Shown piece by piece: positions 1 to 11,522 of a DNA stretch of 40,797 bases. The notes beneath the pieces are model-generated. The model did not search any database. It worked only from the letters and a program-made list of their open reading frames with translations, and was not told the origin of the DNA. This DNA comes from Bacteroidota bacterium (lineage in GTDB: Bacteria > Bacteroidota > Bacteroidia > Chitinophagales > Saprospiraceae), in NCBI GenBank assembly GCA_963169325.1, contig CAUJEY010000310.1:1-40797 (forward strand). Direction: 5' to 3'. The translations under genes and the position numbers were made by a program. Each line of letters begins with the position of its first letter. Within the stretch, counting starts at the first letter, position 1.

Positions 1-86
1 GGCACCGGGTTGTGTTGTTGTGGTGCTAATTTTAATTTCGCTTCCAATCGGGTCTAATAAAAATTCCCCCCCACAACCATAAACTA

Positions 87-2972
87 TTATTGGTGCGTGA
101 CTAATTTCAGGACTGTGCCCGTTGGAGTGCTCAATTCGAGCCAATAGTTCCCCGCCGGCAAATCGCCGACCCTGATTTGTTCCACAAGCGGCCCGGCCGG
201 CAACGCCCGATGCGGCCGCGACCAAACCACGGCGCCGGCGCCATTGCGCAGCACGAGGCGCAAATCCCCACCGCCAAAGGAGGGCCATTCCACCCAAAAA
301 GACCCGGTGGCCGGGTTTGGATATACACGGATATTTTCAGGTGCGACAACTCCTGGCGCCGTCACCAAGGTCGAGTCCACCACCGCCGTCACCGGCTCGC
401 GTGTGCTCAGACATTCGAAGTCGGGCGTCTCAATTTCCCAGTCAAAAAAATAAAAATAGAGCAGTGGTCCGAAGTTGGAGTATTTAACAGACAGGTAGCC
501 CGGCAAAGTGTAGGGAAATGCGGTGTTTTGGTCGCTTCGCCGCAACTGCGGGCCTAAAAATCCGAATACCTGTTTGTTAATATTCGTGTCGGTGGCCAAT
601 TGCAGATTTTCGCCGACAGGTATTTCAAAATTGAGGTCGATCACGGATGCGCCCGTTGGTATATGCACCAGGACGCTTTGCAACACGGCGCCGTCGGCTT
701 GGCGCAGATCAATTTTCCGCAGACCAGCCATGTCTGTGTACACTTTTGCACGAAGGAGGCGCACGGGTGTCCAGCAATCGAAGATCAGCCGTCCATCCGT
801 TTGCGGCCCGGCGTATTCGGAACCTTCATGATCGATCATCCCGATAAATTGATTCGGCGTAGTAAAAAGTGCACTTCCGGCCACCCAATAGGTGGTCGTA
901 GTGGTCAGAGGCGGTGTGGCAAAGGCACTGCCAACGGCCAGGGGAGTTCCGCCGGTTGGGGTTTCGTACCAGGTCGGTCGATCCCCGCTCGCCCGGAGTG
1001 TGGCCGACGTACCGGGCGCCACGGTATCGGGCGTAGGCGTCGGAATTTCGGGCGTCAATACCCTGATATTTACCGGTTCGGAACTGAATTGGGCGCAAAG
1101 CCCCTGTATTTGTACCGAATAAAGGCCCGGTTCCCCGACGACAATGGTTGCCGAGGTGTCGCCGGTATTCCACAGGTAGGATTGTGCCGCGGTGGCCATG
1201 AGCACTGCCGTTTCACCCGCACACAAAACGGTGTCTCCGGCGGCAACCGCGACACCCGGTATCTCCACCGGATCTACCGCAACGGAAATGGCGTTGGACA
1301 CGGCCGTACATCCTTCGGCAGTAGTCACCGTCACCTCATACCACCCGCTTACTTTGGCCGCGATGACCGCGCTGGTGTCGCCGGTATTCCACTGATAAGC
1401 CGTATAGGGCTGTTGAAGCGCAATCTGTACACTATCGCCCGAACAAAAGACGGTGCTGCCCCCGGCTTCGATCCGAACGAACGGAACGACGCATTTGCCT
1501 TCTTCCACGAGGAGATACTGATCGGCAACTGGCGTGTACAACACATCTACCGTGCCCGAAGGCCAGCGGATCACCACCGAATCGATCGCCGTGACTTGTC
1601 CCAAGCCGAAGTGAATTTGCATGGAATTCATGATACCGTAGCTTTCTCCGGAACGGACTTCCCGCGTTTGTAGGCCGAGGGCGCTGTAGAGAAAAACCCT
1701 GGCCCCTACGGCGCTTCGGTTATATGGTGCGCCGCGAAGCGTCATTCCAAAAAAGTGGTTTGTGTTGCCGTCGCTCAACCATAACACGTCGGAGGGCGTG
1801 TCGAATTTTGGAAAAAAAGCGGCGTAACCGGCATATATGTCCTGAAAACCATCGCCGTTGAGGTCGCCGAGCGCAAAGGTTCGCATTTGAATATCGTCGA
1901 GAACCGGTACGCCGGAAAAGGTTTTATCGCCATTGTTGCGGAACATAAAGTGCCGTGTACCAGCCAGGAGGATATCGACAAACCCATCATTGTCAAAATC
2001 GCGGAAAACGGCCTGAATACCGAAGCCCGCGACGCTGTCCCGCAAACCGGCGGCAGTTGTGATGTCGGTAAAATGTCCTGCACCGTCGTTTTCGAGCAGT
2101 TGGCACGATTCGTAATGGTTGATGAGGAAACAATCAAAATCGCCGTCATTGTCGATATCGCCAAAATCGGCCGACCAGCTTTGGGCGCCGATACGCAGGC
2201 CGGAGGTATTGGTCGTGTCCTGCGTAAAGGCTCCGTTACCATTATTAAAAAAAATCTGGTTTATCCGGCGGCCGTCGGAAGGGTCGGTTACACTACCCTG
2301 GCACTTGGATATATAAAGGTCGGAGTCGCCGTCGTTGTCCACGTCGCACCAAACGGAGCCGTAATTGCCGGAATTGTCGGAGGGTGGCACTGTGGCGAGT
2401 TGAATGGCTTGGGGTGCATAAACAAGCGTACCCAGGCCGTCGGCTGTATTTAATAAAACGAGTGAAACGCCGTCGTCGTTGCAAACAAAGGCATCGAGCC
2501 GGCCGTCGCCGTTGATGTCGGTAAAATTGGCTGCTTGCGCAAAAATAAACGGGTCTTCGTACGGTACGGTGGTATATGCGGAACCGTCGTCATTGGCCAA
2601 GATAATTTTAATACCGTCGAAGCTGCCGCCGACCAGCATATCCGGCCGGCCGTTGTCGTCTATGTCGGCGGCACAGATTCCCCATTGGCCCGCGTTTGCT
2701 ACATCACCGATTGTTTGGCGGAGGAAAGGCGCCCCTGGCGCAGTTTGGTGTGCTATAGTCAGGCGGAATCCTTGTTCCAGGCGCACGATATCGTCGCGTC
2801 CGTCGCCGTTCATGTCCGTTACCGCCACGGCATTACCGCTGTTATGCGCGGTCGTAAGCAATTCCGTGTGTTTTGTAAAACTGATTTGGGCAATAATACT
2901 GACCGGCAGGGTGTAAAAAATGGCGGAAAACAGGAGTCGGAGTAACATGAATTGGTGGATTTTTTTAAACAT
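87..2972 (-). CDS. Secreted FG-GAP/UnbV beta-propeller protein with T9SS sorting domain
   Basis: 961-aa surface or secreted protein of unknown ligand. The N-terminus is a signal peptide (basic MFKK, hydrophobic stretch to about residue 28, ending SIIAQ). Residues ~40-400 hold seven FG-GAP/VCBS calcium-loop motifs of the DxDxDGxxD type (DMNGDGRDD, DIDDNGRPD, DINGDGRLD, DVDNDGDSD and so on), enough for a complete seven-bladed propeller. An ASPIC/UnbV domain follows at ~420-495 (GLGQ, VVIRWPSG). Next come two short Ig-like repeats with the YQWNTGDTSA / YLWNTGDTSA signature, a third Ig-like segment, a ~170-aa region I do not recognise, and a C-terminal T9SS sorting domain starting at RVYPNPATG. 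The start overlaps the stop of the upstream gene by 8 bp, so the two are probably co-transcribed. A second ATG (residue 9) would remove the overlap and still leave a good signal peptide, so the start is not certain. The family is common in Bacteroidota; adhesion or polymer binding is inference. Confidence 0.88.
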   Translation of the reverse strand: MFKKIHQFMLLRLLFSAIFYTLPVSIIAQISFTKHTELLTTAHNSGNAVAVTDMNGDGRDDIVRLEQGFRLTIAHQTAPGAPFLRQTIGDVANAGQWGICAADIDDNGRPDMLVGGSFDGIKIILANDDGSAYTTVPYEDPFIFAQAANFTDINGDGRLDAFVCNDDGVSLVLLNTADGLGTLVYAPQAIQLATVPPSDNSGNYGSVWCDVDNDGDSDLYISKCQGSVTDPSDGRRINQIFFNNGNGAFTQDTTNTSGLRIGAQSWSADFGDIDNDGDFDCFLINHYESCQLLENDGAGHFTDITTAAGLRDSVAGFGIQAVFRDFDNDGFVDILLAGTRHFMFRNNGDKTFSGVPVLDDIQMRTFALGDLNGDGFQDIYAGYAAFFPKFDTPSDVLWLSDGNTNHFFGMTLRGAPYNRSAVGARVFLYSALGLQTREVRSGESYGIMNSMQIHFGLGQVTAIDSVVIRWPSGTVDVLYTPVADQYLLVEEGKCVVPFVRIEAGGSTVFCSGDSVQIALQQPYTAYQWNTGDTSAVIAAKVSGWYEVTVTTAEGCTAVSNAISVAVDPVEIPGVAVAAGDTVLCAGETAVLMATAAQSYLWNTGDTSATIVVGEPGLYSVQIQGLCAQFSSEPVNIRVLTPEIPTPTPDTVAPGTSATLRASGDRPTWYETPTGGTPLAVGSAFATPPLTTTTTYWVAGSALFTTPNQFIGMIDHEGSEYAGPQTDGRLIFDCWTPVRLLRAKVYTDMAGLRKIDLRQADGAVLQSVLVHIPTGASVIDLNFEIPVGENLQLATDTNINKQVFGFLGPQLRRSDQNTAFPYTLPGYLSVKYSNFGPLLYFYFFDWEIETPDFECLSTREPVTAVVDSTLVTAPGVVAPENIRVYPNPATGSFWVEWPSFGGGDLRLVLRNGAGAVVWSRPHRALPAGPLVEQIRVGDLPAGNYWLELSTPTGTVLKLVTHQ

Positions 2973-4422
2973 TACTTGCGCCTTTTTGCTCCGCCTTTTT
3001 GATCAACCAGTAATACACAGTTATATGTGGCGTAGCCCTTATTTGCGTCAATATCGTATCAGCGCGGCTTGTATTTCCCTGTGGGCAACGGCATATACGC
3101 GCAAGTGCGTTGAGAAAAAGCCTGATACTCTCAATTCGTTCCGGAGAGCCGATTTGAATTGCGCCCCGGCGAAGAAAAAGCCGGAAGGCATCCATACGAA
3201 AAGGCAGGAGTTCGGATTGAAGTTCATATAAAATCTGAATCTCCAGGATTTTTGCCCCTATATAATAGCTGGGGTCCGGTAAAGCATGCGGAAGCATATC
3301 TAAAGCTTCCCTGAAGTTGCCAATATAGAAATGATAACGCGCCAGGTTGTACCGGAAAAAAGGTTCATCTTCCTGTTCGCCCGCGATCCGGCCCCGGTGC
3401 TCCTGCAGCAACCGGTAGACCACCGCATGTTCATTCAACTCCAAACCGACAGCACACACAGACTCCAGTGTTTGATGCAAGATCAAGCCATGATAATGGA
3501 GACGGCCGTTTGACAAATTATCAAGTGCCAAATCGAAGTATAAGCGAACAATCTCCAGGTCTTTGTTTTTGAGCCACCAATGAAGCAAAATATTTCGGGC
3601 CATTGCCCAAACCCGTTTGACATCTGCTGGCAACAACAGATTTTCGTATTCCCGAATGGATCGCACATATTGCCCAAATTGTTCCAGATTCGGCCGGTCT
3701 TGCGAGGTTATTGAAACAAAGCGGCTGCTCAAATACAACAGTGGATGGTCTTGTGCCAATTCTTCAAAGAAAGGCTCTTCATACAACATGTATTGCGCCA
3801 GGGTGGAGGGGGCAAAAGATATTCGATGATGCAAACTTTTGGTTGCGATGGCCAAATCCAGTTTCATCGCCTGATATTGAAGATATACCGTCTCGAATGC
3901 TTCATTGGGCGCAAAACGCACTTTTTTGGATGGATGCAATACCATTTGGTTCATTTCATGCTCAATAAGTTTAAATCTCAGCAGGTGGTCTTTTACCTGT
4001 CCTCTTTCCAGGTTATCCAGTAATTTACGGGTAGTGCATAGCAAGGCCTCACTACGGTCAAACAGCCTGCGTCGTTGCAACTCTGCCGTCAATTTAATTT
4101 GATTCTCCGGTTCATTTTCCGGCTTGCGCACCTGCTCCACGATTATAAATTGCATTGCCAGCCGGTGCAGGGTTTTTGTCCATTTCCCCAACTTGCCTGC
4201 CACCCGGGGCGCCCCGGGGAATAATGCGGCGTACGCTGCTGTGTTATCCGGCCAGGTTTCGGGAGGCCGGTCAAGCGAGCCCAGACCGAACGCCAGCAAA
4301 GCGGTTAGTTGGCCGTTCTTTTTTCCCTGGACAAAATAGGGGGAAGCCACAAACAGGCGGAATTGCGTCCTTTCACTTGAAGAAAACGTTTGGAGTAGTT
4401 CCAGCAGCCGGCTAAAACGCAT
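2965..4422 (-). CDS. Uncharacterised 485-aa cytoplasmic helical protein
   Basis: I do not recognise a named domain. The start is chosen at the ATG at 4422 (MRFSRLLELLQTF), because the frame upstream to 4458 (MPGIVPNISIDL) looks non-conserved; 497 aa is the alternative. The protein has no signal peptide or membrane segment and is rich in Leu, Arg, Gln and Glu. It begins with a pattern (ERTQFRLFVASPYF) that I associate with long hypothetical proteins of Saprospiraceae-like bacteria. The middle and C-terminus look like helical repeats (for example EIVRLYFDLALDNLSNGRL, ARYHFYIGNFREALDMLPHAL), possibly TPR-like. It overlaps the downstream secreted FG-GAP protein by 8 bp, which suggests translational coupling. 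A role in making or regulating that protein is only a guess. It is divergent from the adhesin at 4690; the 231-bp gap between them is A/T-rich and holds no promoter I can call well. Confidence 0.75.
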   Translation of the reverse strand: MRFSRLLELLQTFSSSERTQFRLFVASPYFVQGKKNGQLTALLAFGLGSLDRPPETWPDNTAAYAALFPGAPRVAGKLGKWTKTLHRLAMQFIIVEQVRKPENEPENQIKLTAELQRRRLFDRSEALLCTTRKLLDNLERGQVKDHLLRFKLIEHEMNQMVLHPSKKVRFAPNEAFETVYLQYQAMKLDLAIATKSLHHRISFAPSTLAQYMLYEEPFFEELAQDHPLLYLSSRFVSITSQDRPNLEQFGQYVRSIREYENLLLPADVKRVWAMARNILLHWWLKNKDLEIVRLYFDLALDNLSNGRLHYHGLILHQTLESVCAVGLELNEHAVVYRLLQEHRGRIAGEQEDEPFFRYNLARYHFYIGNFREALDMLPHALPDPSYYIGAKILEIQILYELQSELLPFRMDAFRLFLRRGAIQIGSPERIESIRLFLNALARICRCPQGNTSRADTILTQIRATPHITVYYWLIKKAEQKGASNV

Positions 4423-4689
4423 AAGATCAATCGAGATATTTGGAACAATACCAGGCAAGCGAAGTACGCTCCGTTGTGATGCAGGGTTAAAAATCTTTTT
4501 CGGCCGTCAAGTTATTTTAAGTTTTTTAAAAAAAACAAAATACAGTCAGGGTAAATTGTGGCAAAGCCATCGATTTTTGTCCATAACTTAATTAAGGACA
4601 ATATTTCATTTTTGCAGAAATGCATGAAAAACCTTTGTGTATTCGGTCAAAACAAAAACTTTCGGACAATCTCAACCAAAACTTAGCGT

Positions 4690-7600
4690 ATGAAAAAGAC
4701 ACGTACAACTCCCTTTCATTTTTTGATCATTCTGATCTGGGCCGTTTTCAACGTCTTTCCGACGTGGGGGCAAAATACGCCCGATGCCGGTCCCGGCGAA
4801 AAAAACGCCTCCCCCTACGAATTCACTGCCAATTTATCATGCCCGGTTGAGGTGGCTGCCGGCCCGGATATGTATGTCTGCAACCAAAACCCCGTAACCC
4901 GGCAACTCCAGGGCAGCATGCAGGGTAGCCCCAAATTATTCTATTGGGAAAGTCTCATACCGGTAAACGTACTGAAACCAGTTGTCACTGTCAACCAAAC
5001 GACCACTTTCAAACTCGTGGCATGGGGCCTTGATTCCTCCATAAACCTGATTCAAAACCCGGATTTTGAGCAGGGCAACACCGCCTTTATTTCCAAGTAT
5101 ATGTACAACCCCGGCGACCTTGTCCCGCCGTTCATGTATGATGTGCTGGGTAAACCGAGTAATGCAAATCCCGATTTTCCGCCCTGCCAGGACCACACGA
5201 CCGGCTCCGGCCTCATGATGGCAAACAGCCCGAGCATTACCGACAGAACCTTCTGGTCTCAGACGGTTGCAGTAGATCCGAATACCAAGTATTATTTTTC
5301 CGGCTGGGCGACTCGGTTTCTCTCAAAAGGATTCCTCCGGTTGATAATTAATGGAGTAGTCGTAGGGGGGACCGTTCCGCCCATGAATTGTGTTTGGGGC
5401 AATTTTTCCGCTATATGGGACAGTGGGGGCAGCACTTCCGCCGAGATTGTTATACTTCAGCCTTTGCCACTGTTTGGTCTACCGGGCGCTCTTGCTATTG
5501 ACGATCTTTACTTTGGTCCTCTATGCAAGGTTGAAGACACCATGACTATCCACATGACCTCCATGCAAGCCGTGGCCGCACCACCGCCATCGTTGCATTT
5601 TTGCGAAGGGTACGAGATAACCCTCAGCGGCGACGGGTCTTCTCATGGGCCGTTTATCAACTATCAATGGACTACCCCGGACGGCAATATCGTTTCCGGC
5701 GCAAACACCCTGAACCCCGTCGTAAACGCCCCAGGCACCTACACCCTACTGGTCACCCTCGACGATGGCAACTACCAGAACTGCACCGCCACCGCTTCCA
5801 CCGTCGTCGTAGAAGCGGTCAATCAAATGTCTGCCTGGATTAGTACAACCCAAACGCTCAATTGCGTCCAAAAACAGATGACCCTGAGCGCAAATGCCAA
5901 TACCAGCGGCAATCACTCCTACCAGTGGACGGCAAGCAACGGCGGCAATATTGTCAGCGGAGCCTCAGCCAAAAACGCCCTGATCAACGCTGCCGGAACC
6001 TATTCCGTAGTGATTACCGAACTTAACACCGGCTGCACCGCCGTCGCCGAAAGTGAAATTCAGGCAGATACCGTTCCGCCCCTCGCCGTAGCCCGTAGCG
6101 CTCCAATTACCTGTCTACTGCCGGAAGTCACCCTTTCCGGCGCCGGCTCGTCTTCCGGGCCCGGTATTTATTATGCCTGGTCAACCCCCAATGGCAGCAT
6201 CATTAACGGACAAGACAGCATCATCGCCCGGACCGACACCGCGGGTATCTATATCCTGAAGGTGACAAACGCCGCCAATTTTTGCATAGACACCGATACG
6301 GTGACGGTGATATTCAACAACACGCCCCCCGAATTGGATATTGCTCCCGCCGATTCGGTCTCCTGCCTGCAGTCTTCGGTAACGTTAATCGCCGCCGAAG
6401 ATACCTCAAACGTCCATCTTGTTTATTCCTGGACCACAGAAAGCGGCAACATCGTCAGTGGCGACAGCTCCCGCACCCCGACGGTGAACGCCCCCGGCTG
6501 GTATGTACTGCTGCTCCGCGACACCCTGAACGGCTGTTCCACTACCGACTCCGTGCAGGTGGCTGCCAATACCGACGCCATTATTGCCATCGCCAATGCC
6601 CCCGAACCGCTCACTTGCACCAATCTGTCCGTTTCGATCAACGCCAACGGCTCTACCCTCGATCCGACCCTCATCTACCAGTGGACCACCGACGACGGCA
6701 ACATCGTCAGCGGTGCAGACACGCCGACGCCCGTGGTGGACCAACCCGGCGCCTACCGGCTCATCCTGTCCAACCCCGGCAACGGTTGCTCCGCCACCGA
6801 TCTCGCCGTGGTCGCGCTCAATGAGACCCCGCCACCCGTATCCATCGCCGAAGCACCCGAGTTTACCTGCACAGTGACCGCACAAAATCTGGATGGGCAA
6901 AACGCTGCGGTTTCGGGCAACTTCACCTACCTGTGGACGGCCTCCGATGGGGGAAATATTGTTAGCGGAAATACTACGCTTGAACCGGAAATTAACGCCG
7001 CCGGCACCTATACCCTCTTGGCTACAAACACCGATAACGGCTGCACGGCAACCGCCGTGACCCAGGTCGGCTCAGATTACGAAGCCCCGGATACCGATCT
7101 TGCTGTGTCAGGCGCCCTCCACTGCAATGCCGCTTCCGTCAGTTTGACCAATACTTCCAACATCAACCACGAACTACTCGAACACGTGTGGAAGGCCCCC
7201 GATGGCGCCACGACAAATACGGGAACAAATCCTGCACTTAGCGCCGGTCTGCCTGGCACGTACCTGCTCGTGCTGACCAATACCCAAAACGGCTGCACCG
7301 CCACCGCACAGGTCAATGTTATTCAAAACGAGGTGGTTGAAGCTGGCTTATCCGCGCAAACCGACGTCTCCTGCTTCGGCGCATCTGATGGTGCATTGAG
7401 CGTGGCCGCCGCCGGCGGAGACGGTGTTTATACCTATTTGTGGACTAACGGCACGCTAACACCCAATGCCGAAAATCTGCCGGCAGGCGCATACACCGTG
7501 GTCGTAACCGACGGCACAGGCTGCACAGCTACATTCAGCGCTACGGTTACACAACCGGAAGCGGTACTGCCTAATGCCACGGCCGTAGCACCTACGGTGG

Positions 7601-9231
7601 TGGGCGGCAACGACGGCTCGGCTGCTGCAAACCCCAGCGGCGGTACCCAGCCCTATACATTTGAATGGAGCACCGGCGCAACACAAGCAGTCATTACCGG
7701 CTTGATCGCAGGGTTTTATACCGTCACGGTCATTGACGATAACGGTTGCACCGCCGAGCAAACCGTGGAAGTGTGGGACGGCGGGTGCGACTTAGCCCTC
7801 GAACTGACTGCCGGCAACCCCGCTTGCTTTGGATCTGCGGACGGATCGGCTACCGCGATTCCGCTCGGCGGGTCGGCACCATTCAGCTACCTTTGGAGCA
7901 ACGGCAGTACCAAACAAACAGCAGACCAGCTGAAATCCGAGGTTTACTCGGTGACGATCACGGATGTAAACGGCTGTGAAACGACTTCCTCTATTGCGCT
8001 AAATGATCCGCCCTTGTTGACCCTCGACCTGGGCGCTGTGACCGACGCCACCTGCCCGGAATCTCCCGACGGCTCAGCCACCGTGCTGCCCGGGGGCGGC
8101 ACCGGCAATATCACCGTAATCTGGAGCGGCGGACAGGAAGGCCCGGTGGCTACCGGCCTTCCCGCCGGTACGTACACTGCCACGGCAACCGATGAAAACG
8201 GTTGTACCGCGGCAGTAGAGATAACGGTGTCGGCGACCGACCTGGAGCCGCCGACCCTGTTGGGCGGCCCGATCACGCTGCCGCTTGGGCCGGCCGGCGT
8301 CATCAGCCTCAACCTGCAAAATCTCAGTGTGACCGCAACCGACAACTGCGCGTTGAATGATGTCGTCATAGTGCCCGGCAGTTTCGACTGCCTGCAACTC
8401 GGCACACACCCGGTGATCATCACCGCTTATGACGAGTCGGGCAACAGCGCCGACCTGACTATCCAGGTGACCGTTATCGACAATTTGCCACCGCTGCTCA
8501 CCTGTCCTGAAAGTATCCTCCGGTGTGCCGACGACCGGATCGTACAATACTTAGCCCCCGTGGCTACCGACAATTGCCTGATGCTCGGCGGCTTCTTTAA
8601 CCTGGTGAACGGCCTTCCCAGCGGATCGGAGTTTCCGACAGGCACGACCGTGACCACTTACACCTTTACCGATGCAAGCAGCAACGTAAGCGCTTGCTCC
8701 TTTTCCGTGACCATACTCACGCCGATCGCCGTAACACTCGATGTATTGCTAAACGACGTGGGCGGCCAGGGCGTGGGCAGCGTTCAGGTAAGCGTAGCCG
8801 GCAGCCAACCGGGCTATACTTTTGAATGGCAACGCGACGGCCAGACGGTAGCCGCGACGGAAGACCTCTTCGGCCTGGGCGCGGGAACGTACACCCTCAA
8901 GGTCACGGACGAGGCGGGCTGCACCACCGTGGCCGGGCCGTTTGTAGTAGACGATCTGGTGGGCACAAAAACCCCGGATTGGGCCGGTTTGGTAGCGGTG
9001 TATCCGAACCCCTCCACGGGTTTGGTAAACGTAGTACTGCCGGACGGCGCGATCGGGCCGGACCTTCGTTTCGCGGTGTTCGATGCCACGGGGCGTTTGG
9101 TGCTGGAACAAAACGCCGCCGTACAAAAACGGGTGTTGCTGGACTGGTCGGCATTTGCCGACGGGCTGTACGTGCTGCTGATCCGAACGGAGCAGGGGCA
9201 GGCGGCGTACCGGGTGGCGTTGGAGCGATAA
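4690..9231 (+). CDS. Giant secreted Ig/SprB/HYR-repeat adhesin-like protein with T9SS domain
   Basis: 1513 aa. Signal peptide MKKTRTTPFHFLIILIWAVF...GQ. Residues ~120-280 form a jelly-roll-like module (NLIQNPDFEQG to LAIDDLYFG), resembling carbohydrate-binding domains. Seven Ig-like repeats of ~85-90 aa follow. Each has an early Cys, a YQWT or YLWT tryptophan, a GNIVSG-type turn (absent in the last copy), PGTYTL, and a Gly-Cys near its end; the two Cys probably form a disulfide. Then come four SprB-type repeats (CFGASDG / CFGSADG, PYTFEWS, LPAGTYTVTVTD, NGCT), two HYR modules (PPTLLGGP, PPLLTCPE), a fifth SprB-like unit, and a T9SS sorting domain from about VAVYPNPSTG to the end. Related SprB repeats occur in the Flavobacterium gliding adhesin, so surface adhesion or gliding is plausible but inferred. 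It is a single-gene unit closed by the hairpin at 9262-9290. Confidence 0.9.
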   Translation: MKKTRTTPFHFLIILIWAVFNVFPTWGQNTPDAGPGEKNASPYEFTANLSCPVEVAAGPDMYVCNQNPVTRQLQGSMQGSPKLFYWESLIPVNVLKPVVTVNQTTTFKLVAWGLDSSINLIQNPDFEQGNTAFISKYMYNPGDLVPPFMYDVLGKPSNANPDFPPCQDHTTGSGLMMANSPSITDRTFWSQTVAVDPNTKYYFSGWATRFLSKGFLRLIINGVVVGGTVPPMNCVWGNFSAIWDSGGSTSAEIVILQPLPLFGLPGALAIDDLYFGPLCKVEDTMTIHMTSMQAVAAPPPSLHFCEGYEITLSGDGSSHGPFINYQWTTPDGNIVSGANTLNPVVNAPGTYTLLVTLDDGNYQNCTATASTVVVEAVNQMSAWISTTQTLNCVQKQMTLSANANTSGNHSYQWTASNGGNIVSGASAKNALINAAGTYSVVITELNTGCTAVAESEIQADTVPPLAVARSAPITCLLPEVTLSGAGSSSGPGIYYAWSTPNGSIINGQDSIIARTDTAGIYILKVTNAANFCIDTDTVTVIFNNTPPELDIAPADSVSCLQSSVTLIAAEDTSNVHLVYSWTTESGNIVSGDSSRTPTVNAPGWYVLLLRDTLNGCSTTDSVQVAANTDAIIAIANAPEPLTCTNLSVSINANGSTLDPTLIYQWTTDDGNIVSGADTPTPVVDQPGAYRLILSNPGNGCSATDLAVVALNETPPPVSIAEAPEFTCTVTAQNLDGQNAAVSGNFTYLWTASDGGNIVSGNTTLEPEINAAGTYTLLATNTDNGCTATAVTQVGSDYEAPDTDLAVSGALHCNAASVSLTNTSNINHELLEHVWKAPDGATTNTGTNPALSAGLPGTYLLVLTNTQNGCTATAQVNVIQNEVVEAGLSAQTDVSCFGASDGALSVAAAGGDGVYTYLWTNGTLTPNAENLPAGAYTVVVTDGTGCTATFSATVTQPEAVLPNATAVAPTVVGGNDGSAAANPSGGTQPYTFEWSTGATQAVITGLIAGFYTVTVIDDNGCTAEQTVEVWDGGCDLALELTAGNPACFGSADGSATAIPLGGSAPFSYLWSNGSTKQTADQLKSEVYSVTITDVNGCETTSSIALNDPPLLTLDLGAVTDATCPESPDGSATVLPGGGTGNITVIWSGGQEGPVATGLPAGTYTATATDENGCTAAVEITVSATDLEPPTLLGGPITLPLGPAGVISLNLQNLSVTATDNCALNDVVIVPGSFDCLQLGTHPVIITAYDESGNSADLTIQVTVIDNLPPLLTCPESILRCADDRIVQYLAPVATDNCLMLGGFFNLVNGLPSGSEFPTGTTVTTYTFTDASSNVSACSFSVTILTPIAVTLDVLLNDVGGQGVGSVQVSVAGSQPGYTFEWQRDGQTVAATEDLFGLGAGTYTLKVTDEAGCTTVAGPFVVDDLVGTKTPDWAGLVAVYPNPSTGLVNVVLPDGAIGPDLRFAVFDATGRLVLEQNAAVQKRVLLDWSAFADGLYVLLIRTEQGQAAYRVALER

Positions 9232-9261
9232 ATATTGTAATGGATTTGATTCCCAAAAGAA

Positions 9262-9290
9262 AGAGGCGCTACCATCACGGTAGCGCCTCT
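9262..9290. terminator. Bidirectional hairpin between the adhesin gene and groEL
   Basis: A perfect 12-bp stem (AGAGGCGCTACC / GGTAGCGCCTCT) with a 5-nt loop lies between the converging 3' ends of the adhesin gene (stop 9231) and groEL (stop 9373). The flanks are A/T-rich (CTATAAAAATCTT downstream; CCAAAAGAAA upstream, which reads as T-rich on the other strand). It is likely a shared intrinsic terminator. Confidence 0.8.
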
Positions 9291-9372
9291 CTATAAAAAT
9301 CTTATAACTTAATCAATCAACGGAATCCAAACGGCTCAAAACCTGCTCAACCCGTTAGACCCGATATTCAAA

Positions 9373-11016
<1,644 letters not shown>

Positions 11017-11117
11017 TCAGTTTTGAGTTAATGTGTTAATGTGATGACGGCTGATGGGGGTACAGGTACTGTTAAATGAAAAAAACGGCCAGTAGCCGTT
11101 CCACACAATCATCCAAC

Positions 11118-11381
11118 TTAAATGACGCAAAGGATGTCGTCTTCGCGCATAATCAGGTAGTCCTGACCTTCATAGCTGATTTCCTGGCCGGAATATTTGC
11201 CATAAAGCACGATATCACCCGCTTGAACGGTCATCAGGTTGCCGTCTTTGCCCGGGCCCACAGCAACTACCTCGCCACGTTGTGGCTTTTCCTTGGCAGT
11301 GTCGGGGATGATAAGACCACCTTTGGTCTTTTCGTCGGCAGGGGCCGGTTTAATAATCACACGGTCTGCGATTGGTTTCAT
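11118..11381 (-). CDS. groES: Co-chaperonin GroES (Hsp10)
   Basis: 87 aa, slightly short compared with the usual 95-97. It forms the heptameric lid of the GroEL cage. The N-terminus ([19 protein letters not shown]), the mobile loop ([14 protein letters not shown]), the roof segment ([10 protein letters not shown]) and the C-terminal strands ([30 protein letters not shown]) are all present. It is first gene of the groES-groEL operon. The 5' leader of about 65 nt follows from the sigma54-like promoter proposed at 11458-11473; no Shine-Dalgarno site is seen, as is usual in Bacteroidota. Confidence 0.98.
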   Translation of the reverse strand: MKPIADRVIIKPAPADEKTKGGLIIPDTAKEKPQRGEVVAVGPGKDGNLMTVQAGDIVLYGKYSGQEISYEGQDYLIMREDDILCVI

Positions 11382-11457
11382 ACGTCTGACTTATTTTGTT
11401 TGGTTAACTAACGTTGTTAATTGATTCACGAAATATTATTCGGATACGGTGGTATAA

Positions 11458-11473
11458 ACAGACTTCGTGCCAA
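11458..11473 (-). promoter_or_regulatory. Sigma54-like (-24/-12) promoter for groES-groEL
   Basis: The minus strand reads TTGGCACG-N4-CTGT. The -24 half (YTGGCACG) is a perfect match to the RpoN consensus and the spacing to the -12 half is right. The -12 half (CTGT instead of TTGC) keeps only the central TG. A start about 12 nt downstream would give a ~65-nt leader. No TAnnTTTG housekeeping element is seen in the leader. This is a sequence match only. Confidence 0.45.
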
Positions 11474-11522
11474 GCACTTTTTCCTGCCATTTTTTCAGCC
11501 GCTTGCCATTTTTCACCGCCAG

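Noticed and set aside
600-1673. 357-aa open frame on the plus strand inside the FG-GAP protein gene
   Set aside because: Shadow of the minus-strand coding region, with biased Arg/Gly/His content.
4573-4614. Promoter for the adhesin gene (TTTTTG ... CATTTTTG)
   Set aside because: The -7 box has one mismatch and the spacing of about 27 nt is too long; too weak to list.
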